Source: Massospora cicadina (taxonomy: Eukaryota; Entomophthoromycota; Entomophthoromycetes; Entomophthorales; Entomophthoraceae). From it: a stretch of 64,000 nt of DNA. The position numbers were made by a program, and so were the translations under genes. Below are positions 56,294-64,000 of the stretch, in pieces; the stretch's first letter is position 1; every line of letters starts with the position of its first letter. The notes beneath the pieces are model-generated. The model was not told the DNA's origin. It did no database searches and saw nothing but the letters and a program-made list of their open reading frames with translations. Location: NCBI GenBank assembly GCA_022478985.1, contig JAKSZP010009277.1:62001-126000 (forward strand). The letters run 5' to 3'.

Positions 56294-57132
56294 CTAAATG
56301 AAAAACTTGTAGATTTTCGAGCTTGTTGTCATATTAAACTTCATTTGTTCTGCATGTTTCTGGACTTGTTCCTGTGCTGAATTTCTTAGTTGATGATGGT
56401 GTTGGTTTGGGTTAGCTAGTTGCTTAGCCAAATTGTTAGATTGAAATTTGATGCCATAAAGTAACTTGTAAGGTGTGCATTTGGTTGTTTTTTGGATTTT
56501 ATTATGATAAGACCATAATATGGTGGGCACTCTTTCAGACCATTTAGTTGGGTGATTGGTAGTGCTGCGTTTGAGTGCTCATACTAATATTTGATTAAAA
56601 CGTTCAGTCAGTCCAATGCACTGTGGGTTGTAGGAGGTGGTGAAGGAGTGGCAGGTCTCAACTTGCTTAATCATTTACTCAATTAATTTGTTGTTGAAAT
56701 GAAATCTTCAATCAGTTAGGAGGATCTTGGGAGGTCCATAAACAGTAAAAATTTCTTCATATAAAAATTTGGTGGCAGTATTGGCATAAGCTTTTATCAC
56801 TGCTTTTGCCACAGGCCATTTGGTGTAGTATTCTGAGTCTACTAAAATATACTTGGAATTATCTTCAGCCTCATGGAGGGGACCTAAAAAGTCAAGACCC
56901 CATATATTGAATAGTTCTTTGGTAGTAATAGGGTTTAAAGGCTTCTGTGTATTGAGTTTTTTATCAAAAACTTGATAGTATGACAGGTTGCGACATAGTT
57001 TTCTACATCAGTGTAGGCATTTGGCCACCAATAGGATGCAAAAATTCTTGCCCAGGTTGCTTGTTTGCCAAAGTGTCCTGCATCATCATGGGCTTCTTTC
57101 ATACATTGTGCTCGTTGGGTTCTAGGTACCAT
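56294..57132 (-). pseudogene. E6 integrase, decayed
   Basis: The zinc domain (57132-56935) reads AQCMKEAHDDAGHFGKQATW, then ARIFASYWWPNAYTDVENYV and ATCHTI. This is the H-x4-H half followed by one Cys of the H2C2 domain, the last Cys being lost. The D-D-E core (about 56920-56560) is interrupted by stops, though recognisable pieces remain. The open end (56530-56294) reads ILWSYHNKIQKTTKCTPYKL, then LYGIKFQSNNLAKQ, the conserved stretch after the core. It would insert the element DNA. Confidence 0.75.
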
Positions 57133-57879
57133 TTATGTGACAGACTCCTTGGTGCATACATAAAGTTGGTTTTTAAAAACTAAAAATTTAGTACAACGTT
57201 GTTTAAAATTTTTTGGGTTCAAAATATTTTTGGGTACTTCAAAGTCAAGTAGAAATTTCCATATCATTGCTAATTCCTCCTCAAGGTCTACTCCCTCCAT
57301 ATGGAAGGTTGCATACTCAGCTGGGTTGTTTGGAATTCTAGACAGCCTATCAGCGACAGCGTTAAGTTTGCCAGATAAGAGTTTCAACTTAAGGTCAAAT
57401 TCCATTAACTCATATCTCCATCTCAGGCGACGTCCATTTGGAATTGGATGGTTGAACAAGAAGCTTATGGCCGCATTATCAGTGTATACTGTGGTTTTTC
57501 TGTCTAGCACATAGTGGCGAAATTTCTGAAGAGCAAACACTATGGTAAGGATTTCCTTTTCATAAGTTGAGTAATTGACTTCTGCAGTTGCAACCTTCTT
57601 GGATATAAATTCCATGGGGAGGTATATGTCATCTCATAGTTGAGTGAATACTGCACCCAGAGCAATATCACTAGCATCAGCAAAGATTTGAAACTCTTGT
57701 TCAAAATCTGGAAATACAAGAATAGGTGCACAGATCATGATTTTCTTCAATGTCTCAAAGCATTGTTTTTCATAGGCTGAGAAATTCCATGTGGCACTTT
57801 TCTTCTTTGGATCATAGAAATGGAGTTGCAATGTGGCTGTAATTAGGAATAAAAGCACGATAATAATTGGCTGTGCCAA
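57133..57879 (-). pseudogene. E6 RNase H domain, nearly intact
   Basis: The first part (57879-57634) ends PDFEQEFQIFADASDIALGA, with the first catalytic Asp in FADAS. After one stop, 57615-57133 reads MEFISKKVATAEVNYSTYEK (Glu in YEKE), then YVLDRKTTVYTDNAAISFLF (Asp in YTD). It ends LKLLSGKLNAVADRLSRIPN, the gypsy RNase H end motif. All three expected acidic catalytic positions are present. One TGA (57637-57639 region) separates the halves. It continues into the integrase linker. Confidence 0.85.
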
Positions 57880-58628
57880 AAAACTTAAAAGCTCATTGGC
57901 ATTGGTGGTTGTAGGCCAGGTTGATATTGCTTTAACTTTGTCTGGATCAGTCCTTTTTCCCTTAGGGTAATTATATGCCTAAGGAGTTTAAGTTGTTTAT
58001 TGCACAGAAGGAGTTTGGTTGCAATGATTCCTAGATTTGCAGATTTGATTCGACTCAATACTTCATTTAGATCTTGGAGATGCTGACTGAAACTTGAAGA
58101 GTACACTGTAATATCATCTAAATAAACTGTTACACATCATCCAAGTAAGTATCTGAAGAGATTATCCATAACTTTTTGGAAAGTTCTAGGAGCACCAGTC
58201 ATCTAAATGGCATTCTTGTATACTTAAATTAACCATACTTGGTTACAAAAGCTGCTTTGGCAATAATTCTTCTTTCATTCCCAACTGATAGTATCTAAAG
58301 AACAGGTCAATATTTGTTAAAAACTGAGCGCAACCCATTGAGTTGAGTATCTCAGTGATCAATGGCAAGGGATATGCATTTGTCTTGGTGATTTTGTTGA
58401 GTGGTATATAGTCAATACACATATGAAGTTTCCATTCTTCTTAGGTACTACCACCACTGGAAATTCCCAAGGGGACTGTGAAGGCCGGATAAGTCCGCTG
58501 AATAAACCTTTTTCAATTTCTTGTTGGACAAACTTTTCACATGTTTGGGGTATCCGATATGGCCATCTAGCAATAGGTTTGGCATTTCCCACATCAATAC
58601 TATGCTCCCCTAGGTTTGAGAGGGGCAC
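57880..58628 (-). pseudogene. E6 reverse transcriptase
   Basis: The N-terminal part (58628-58359) reads EHSIDVGNAKPIARWPYRIP, KFVQQEIEKGLFSGLIRPSQ and SPWEFPVVVVPKKNGN. The palm around 58125-58080 reads VTVYLDDITVYSSSFSQHLQ, an intact YLDD box. After that come the thumb (58106-57885) and FFGTANYYRAFIPNYSHIAT near 57880. Stops occur between these pieces. It shares the family framework with E2 and E4 but is a different lineage by sequence. Confidence 0.85.
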
Positions 58629-58792
58629 GTTGTCACCATCCTGGAGAATGAAAAACTGGTATGACTCAAGGAAAAGAGCTAACTGAGCCTTTTGTCCATC
58701 TTAGAGATTAGATATAGCGTCAATCTTTTTGGTAAGTTCAGTGCATAGGTATGTAGTTAATTGAGCAGGTGCATCGTCTTGCACAGGTTCAT

Positions 58793-59130
58793 TTAAATAA
58801 GTAACGCGGAGAGGTTTAATACCATTCTCAGTTTGGATAAACCACTGATCAGTCTCAAATTAGCATGTATCCAGAACTCCTTAAGAGCTTGATGTGAGAA
58901 AAGCATCTGGAAGTTATCATGGCCAAAGACAACAACATCAATATACCAGACCTTGCCTGCAATTTCCACAGGTAAATCAAAAACTTCTCCACAACTGGCT
59001 TGTTGTGTGCCCCCAGCCATTAAAAGCCCATATTGCTTTAAAGAATATCTTCATAACCAATATCCAGGTGGAACTTCTTAGTTACTATGTTTGCAGAAGA
59101 CCCTGTGTCCAGGATAATGGGAAATGATTA
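58793..59130 (-). pseudogene. E6 protease, partial
   Basis: The open part (59020-58793) reads SCGEVFDLPVEIAGKVWYID, then VVVFGHDNFQMLFSHQAL. This is the flap and C-terminal half of a gypsy aspartyl protease. Upstream on the minus strand near 59100, FAEDPVSRIMG occupies the place of the catalytic DTGSS loop and appears damaged. It lies between gag and RT. Confidence 0.55.
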
Positions 59131-59689
59131 TCCAAAAAGGAAACCAACTGTACAAGGTGCACCATTACTTGAAAGTAAGGTTTCTTGAGGTTTAGGAGCA
59201 CTGTATCAGAGTTGAGTTAGTCCAATAAACTGATGAAGGTCTTGGCAAAGTGCAGGGCTGGACTTGCATAGGTCACCCAATGAAACAGATATTACAGTAT
59301 CCTTAAGGATTTTGAAGCTGAAAGCTCTTCAGTCTGGTATACCACTGGGGTTTTCTAGACCTGCTGAGTTTAATTAGGTATACAAAAAGGTACATTGATT
59401 GTTTTTTGCACTGGATGAACTTTAGTTGGCACTTGGTGAGCATTTTGTGGGTCTTCTTAAACTGATTTTTAGTAGGTTGCTGTTCCATAGACCTTTGTGC
59501 AAACTTAGGTAGTTAACGTTCTCCAGAATACCCTGGTTGTATGGTGGGAGTATCATCCTCTTCTATAAGCATTCCTTGTGGCTCCTTCTTTGAAGACTTA
59601 ATAGCATTTAATAATTTTTTAATCTTTATATGCTTAGGTTGTTCCTGATTAGACTTGGTTAGTTCATATTCCTAATATTTTCATTTTTC

Positions 59690-61660
59690 TGCAGCATACA
59701 TTTCCATAAGCAGTAATAATTACTGTTCAGTAAGTGTCTCATTACCCTGAGGTCCATTTTCAATATAGCATACAGGCTGGGCTTCTTTCTATGGTTTACA
59801 ATACTGAACACAATTAGTCTGAGCAGACTTTTGTGAGGTCCCTGGACTCCTTTTTGTTACTCTGTGAGGGAACTTCCCATTAGGGTAAATTATGACAATG
59901 GCTGCAGGGTGCCTTGCACTGTCTGTTATGGTGATCAGACTGTTTGCAATTAAGGCATCATATAGTTGCAAGAGGCATGTCCTTGTACTAGCATTGTTAA
60001 TGTAACAGTCAAGGCGTTGCCTTACCGCCACATTGTCCTAATCTTCTCCTAGTGTGATGATTGAGGCCAAGGGTGATGGGCAAATAGCTACAAATTTTGT
60101 AAATGGCAATCTGATGAATCAGATGCCTCAAAATCAAATCTAAATAAATATCATGAGGTTGACAAGGAAGGGAATCTTTGTAAATGGCGCTTTGGACACC
60201 CAGATGCTGCTAAATACAATTTACCAAATACTGTGATAAGGGAGTAGATCCTCAAAAATGAAGCTCTGGCCAACCAGATGCAGCCAAGTCTGATGTCCTC
60301 TAATGTGTCAACGAGGATGAAAATTCTTGTAAATGGAACTCTGACCAACCAAATGCTGCCAACCACAATATTACTAAAAAGGGCAATGAGGATGAAATTC
60401 CTCATAATTGGCGCTCTGGCCAACCAGATGCTGCCACTTCAGTTGAGGCTGGATAAGCCACTTGGAAATAGCTATTGGGCAAATCAGAGGCTCCCAAAAC
60501 CCTTTTAACAAATTTATAATTTAAAGATATGGACGTTGGAACAGGTTTAAACATTGAGAATAATTATAGTGAAATAATAAATGTGAAAAATTTCTGCAAC
60601 CGCAAAGGTACCTAATCCTAGTTTTGGAATGGGTCTCAACAAGAAAATTGAGGGTCTAGATCCTCAGGTTATGTCTGTCATTGAAAAGTTATCTGTGGAC
60701 TCCACAGAGAACAAGACCTGCTCCTCCCCCTAAGCTTAGTATAAATTTGAACTGACAAAGTTGCATAATGCAGTTTTGTCTTCTATAAAAATAAAAACAT
60801 AATAAATTCTGAAGTTAAATTTTTATATTGGAAGTCAATCTTTATAAAGTCCATAAGGAAAACTGCACATGGACCACAGCTTGGACTTTTACAAGGTCAT
60901 TGAGTCTTTATATGCGCTTTCTGGAGGACAGACCCTCTTACTTAGCGCCAGCATAGTTCTGGCTGTTGCCCAAACTTTCATAGTCAAGTGCTTTCCACAA
61001 GTTAGATTAGGGATATTTTCATGGCAGAGTTATCTTGCTTGTGGACACTTACCTGGGCCCTTTTTCCTAAATGCTTTGTGGCAGTGTTCAGGGACCCCAT
61101 CTGTCACAGTTAACTGCTGTACTTGTTCTGTCAAGGCGCTAATTTGACTGGCTACCTCAGATGATGGTGCAATAAACTTCATCTTAGGAATATTATCCAT
61201 CTCAAATAAATCTTCATTATTTGAATGCTAATCTATAACATCCTTAGTAATTGATAATTTAATCTGTTGGTATGCCATAAGATGAGCATAATTTTTTCAG
61301 GCAAAGGTAGCATGGTCTAGACAGGTTTGTTGAGCTAACAGCACTTCATTCAGATAAGGTTCTTCAAGGGCATCAATAAACTAATCAAAAGGTTGATGAT
61401 CAACTTCTTCACAGTATCAGTTTCCAATTTGGTTCCACATTCCAAAGTGCTCTTCAAATTGTATCATGAATTTGCTGATACTTGAGAAGTTTCTGAGATA
61501 AATTTTTTTAAAGTTCTCATGTAATTGAAGGGTTGAAACTTGAAATTGGTCAAGTACACTGGCTTCCCAATCCTTCCATGTTTTAAAAGGTATTTACTTT
61601 GTGCCAATGTTTGGAAGTTCCAGTTAGGAGGGTAGCAACTTCTCTCAGGCACTGCTGTGG
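59690..61660 (-). pseudogene. E6 gag, decayed, with an internal ~75-bp tandem repeat
   Basis: This interval lies between PBS and protease. The N-terminal fragment (61652-61464) reads CYPPNWNFQTLAQSKYLLKH, then KFISETSQVSANS. Toward the C-terminus (60031-59789) there is a basic Ser/Thr-rich fragment ending NCVQYCKP, a stop, then KEAQPVC, a possible ruined zinc knuckle. A tandem repeat of about 75 bp sits at 60170-60450. Many stops are present. The assignment rests mainly on position. Confidence 0.5.
60170..60450 (-). repeat. ~75-bp degenerate tandem repeat, about four units
   Basis: On the plus strand each unit has TGTAAATGG or similar, then GCGCTCTGGCCAACCAGATG or a variant, then CTGCCAA. 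Units start near 60176, 60250, 60328 and 60402. On the minus strand this gives an open 25-residue repeat with the pattern LARAPxxRxFILI, four to eight residues, then GxIW. The period is a multiple of three, so the frame stays open across units. Confidence 0.6.
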
Positions 61661-61800
61661 TGTAACATCATAATTATTCCCAAGAATTGTATGCTTCAAG
61701 ACAGTCATTAATTAAGCTATGGTCAAATTTTTCTAAAGCCTGCCAGGTGTATAGATGCATTAAAGCCATTGCTACAGTCTAGTCCATAGATTCTGGTATA

Positions 61801-61818
61801 TTATTTGGAGGATTACCA
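61801..61818 (-). other. Primer-binding site of E6
   Basis: The minus strand reads TGGTAATCCTCCAAATAA three bases after the LTR edge. It differs from the shared site of E1, E2, E4 and the miniature element. Confidence 0.55.
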
Positions 61819-61821
61819 TTC

Positions 61822-62182
61822 TGTTGTGAGGCTTCTAAAATATGGGAAACTTCATGATGGTTGGTGCTATGTGCACTTTTATTCTCAGAATTTTGAGACA
61901 TTTAATTTGATATTTTGATTACACTGTTTTAAGATCTAAACAGCTTAGATAAAAAATCCACTGGGTTTAGAATATACTGATAAATCAGAAAAAAGATAAA
62001 TTGAAGCCATAAAACTTAAACTTTAATAGAAAATTAGTGATGGCTTAAATAGTGAAAATATAGGGCCTTTCCATCATATTCACTGGAGGTAGTCCACAGT
62101 GCTGGTCCTAAAAATGGATTAAAGTATGGGATAAGTTTGATCTTGTGGCACAGAAAAACCTATAATTGTTATTTTTGTCACA
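61822..62182 (-). repeat. 5' LTR of E6
   Basis: 361 bp, TGTTGTGAGGCTTC to TTTTTGTCACA on the plus strand, with the same length and order as 55731-56091. Confidence 0.9.
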
Positions 62183-62600
62183 GTGTTCTATTAAGTATAT
62201 AATGTGGCTTCAATACTATGAACTGATTTAGTGCTACCATGCGGTGGTTAAAGCATACATCATGTTAACAATAGCAAACATTTGACAAAATTTTAAAAAG
62301 TACCCGGAGTTTACTTAATTATCTAAAGCCTAACTTAATTGGGGAAACAAATTTGGCACATTATCCTTACTATGAATTGGCTTTGTGACAAACATACTCA
62401 TGCTTGGGAGATGTCTTAATCAGTTGGATTAGTTTTAAGATAACCCAAACAAAATAGTTTAAATATGTTTCAAATGATTTAATATCCTAGAATTTTGAAA
62501 ATAAGTAGAAGCAAAGAATTGAGGATGAGCATGTTAGCTCATATTGCATATAGTAAAATAAAGGGAAGTTCATGATCAATAGTTTACTATTTGTTACATG
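62183..62600. other. AT-rich spacer right of E6
   Basis: I see no gene, repeat edge or RNA here. Confidence 0.3.
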
Positions 62601-63690
62601 GATAATTCAGTCTAAATTTAAGTAAATATTGCTGTTTTGTAGAGTGGACCCTCGACTTACGGGAAAACAAACTTATCAAATAAAACCGGAGCTTTGCGCT
62701 TGTGTATGGATCGTTTACTATAGCTGTTCTGTAAAAGGTAACGAAGATAATTTCCATAGTGGGGTATGGGGGACCCTCACGGCAAAAAATTTACCCGACT
62801 TATGCCGTTATAGACCTCTGCAACAGCTTATGTTCTAAAATTTTAAGCTATTTGTTAAATGCGTCTAAAACTAAATGCACAGAGCCTTTTGCATCTACAC
62901 TTCGATGAGAAAGTACAAGCCTTTTTACACGCTAATCTATGAAAAATACCATCACTACCATGATTATAGAGAAAGTAATTTTCTTCAAATTCTATAAACT
63001 CTCATTTTTATATTTATTTTCCCATCTAAGGTTTAAAATTTTAACATTTTGAGTTTTTCTATCAATTAGTTTCCATGCTTTGATATATATATATCTAGCT
63101 GAAAACACATTCTTTATTTAATAGTGACTTTTCTAACCGATTTTTAATAAGGAGGTTTTCAATTCGACCTGCATGTTTTAAGTTTGTTCGCGCATAATAC
63201 TAAAACTACTGGACCAATTCAGATGAACTTTTTAAATGAAAGAGGATGCTCCCACTTAGGCACCATTCCAATTTTATAAGGATTGGTATAAAGAAAAAAT
63301 TCTATATAAAAAAGTGAATATATATATGATGAAAGTATATCATTGCGGCAGAGCGATTAGTGGGTATTCGATTGATTCGATAGCCTTAAATCTGGTGCCA
63401 TTTTTGAAATCTGACGTCAATTTTTAAGCTCATGTCTTACATCTTTGCATTGTATATCCCACCAATTATCATTCTTAGATCAATTCTAGAAGCTGCGGGT
63501 GGAATTGTATACTTTCAATTGCCTTATTTTATAGCCATCATCCGCACAAAGCACGTTAGTACCATTATTTAAATGATAAACCGATCAAACCGAATAATAA
63601 GTGTCGAATCGCTTTTAGAATAAACCAATGTCATGCGTTTGATTCATCGTTATAATTTTAGATTCAGAGCTGAAACGCTTGTTTATCTGC
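62601..63690. other. CpG-bearing stretch, possible DNA-transposon (Helitron-like) sequence
   Basis: The composition changes near 62620: CpG becomes common (CCTCGACTTACGGG, TTACCCGACTTATGCCG, GTTCGCGCAT, TCGATTGATTCGATAG). A 69-residue frame (62629-62838) has no recognised domain. GCGCATAATACTAAAACTAC followed by TGGACCAATTCAGATGAACT (63190-63230) resembles a motif I associate with Helitron-like repeats; that is recollection, not proof. A TATATATATATCTAG tract lies near 63090. Confidence 0.3.
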
Positions 63691-63713
63691 TTTTTTTTAG
63701 TACTAGATGGTTA
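63691..63713 (-). mobile_element. 23-bp, extremely 5'-truncated LINE-b-type insertion
   Basis: On the minus strand the insert reads TAACCATCTAGTACT followed by eight A, equal to the last bases of LINE-b (ACCATCTAGTACTAAAAAA). It is flanked by perfect 11-bp direct repeats TGTTTATCTGC (63680-63690 and 63714-63724). It looks like a LINE reverse-transcription event that stopped almost at once. Confidence 0.6.
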
Positions 63714-63724
63714 TGTTTATCTGC

Positions 63725-64000
63725 ATCTATTGGCGCATTTAATACGTTTAAAATTAGGATTTCTATAAATTTTACACCAAAGCTTTATTTATAACTTAAT
63801 AGATGGGGAAATCAATTCAATTGTGTATTTATAACAATGTATGCCTTCAATCTTTAGAATCTCTATAGATTCTACACCAAAGCTTTAATATATTATTGCT
63901 AGATGTGGCTATTAATTCAATTAAAATAAGTGTTTTTTAGCAATCTAAAATATGTACCATTGCATAAGGATATTCAAATTAAAGTTGACCCTGATAAACA
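63725..64000. other. Right edge of window, unassigned
   Basis: An imperfect direct repeat occurs: TTTCTATAAATTTTACACCA with AAGCTTTATTTATA (from about 63760) and CTCTATAGATTCTACACCAA with AGCTTTAATATAT (from about 63861), about 100 bp apart. No gene is visible. Confidence 0.4.

Larger units (their letters stand above)
55731..62182 (-). mobile_element. E6: minus-strand gypsy element, best-preserved pol
   Basis: This 6452-bp element has two 361-bp LTRs (55731-56091 and 61822-62182). On the minus strand the order is PBS (61801-61818), gag (about 59690-61660), protease (58793-59130), RT (57880-58628), RNase H (57133-57879), integrase (56294-57132) and polypurine tract (56092-56103). The flanks GTGCA and GTGTT match at three of five bases, a possible mutated duplication. 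Compared with E2-E5 the open segments are longer and catalytic residues are mostly kept, but stops still break every gene. Confidence 0.88.

Noticed and set aside
1..64000. CRISPR array, bacterial operons or phage genes
   Set aside because: There are no regular spacer-repeat arrays, no ribosome-binding-site-led gene series, and every recognisable gene is a eukaryotic retroelement gene.

Overview
This 64 kb window is almost entirely transposable-element sequence from a eukaryotic nuclear genome. I see no host gene, rRNA, functional tRNA or CRISPR array. Long AT-rich stretches, many decayed Ty3/gypsy (Metaviridae-type) elements including a chromodomain chromovirus, two LINEs whose second ORF ends in a zf-RVT-like CCHC knuckle, and a tRNA-derived SINE all fit a large repeat-rich fungal genome. 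A rust-type basidiomycete is my best guess. That is inference from family resemblance; nothing here fixes the species.

Layout from left to right. 1-2.4 kb: 5' end of a minus-strand LTR element (E1: gag knuckle, primer-binding site, LTR). 2.45-3.73 kb: a small plus-strand element (A) with one long decayed reading frame and the 3' tail of LINE-b. 5.7-9.86 kb: plus-strand gypsy remnant E2 (gag, protease, start of RT), split by a minus-strand solo LTR at 8204-9270 with the 5-bp duplication ACTGC. 10132-15394: LINE-a with perfect 16-bp target duplications. 15794-18857: a miniature LTR element with two LTRs of about 1.3 kb and only about 180 bp between them, one LTR carrying a SINE. 19340-25406: LINE-b, GC-richer and better preserved, again with perfect 16-bp duplications. 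26.3-39.7 kb: plus-strand chromovirus E3, cut in its RNase H region by a complete minus-strand gypsy element E4 (31129-37526, duplication GGGAT), whose 5' LTR carries a second SINE with a perfect 16-bp duplication. 39727-49015: plus-strand gypsy E5 with about 1.1 kb LTRs, the 3' one interrupted by a solo LTR. 49546-50573: solo LTR with duplication GTTAT. 51165-51745: an inverted copy of the solo LTR found in E5. 51.98-52.4 kb: minus-strand LINE 3' fragment. 52.6-53.0 kb: a foldback structure. 53151-54086: element B, a short element with a decayed acidic-tailed ORF and the SINE 3' tail. 54.25-54.45 kb: another SINE-tail unit. 55731-62182: minus-strand gypsy E6, the best-preserved pol here. 62.6-64 kb: a differently composed, CpG-bearing stretch with a 23-bp LINE-end insertion.

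How the parts relate. Two LINE-type 3' ends recur on non-autonomous units: the LINE-b end on element A, and a SINE tail (with a core also seen in LINE-a) on the SINEs, element B and the 54.25 kb unit. LINE-a, LINE-b, the 36973 SINE and element B all have 16-bp target duplications, as expected if one kind of LINE machinery moved them. The LTR elements share a primer-binding site beginning TGGTGCTCACTACAGGGG across otherwise different LTRs. Nearly every coding region is broken by stops and frameshifts. Coordinates of element ends are exact where flanked by visible duplications and approximate elsewhere. All similarities were judged by eye, without alignment software or database searches.
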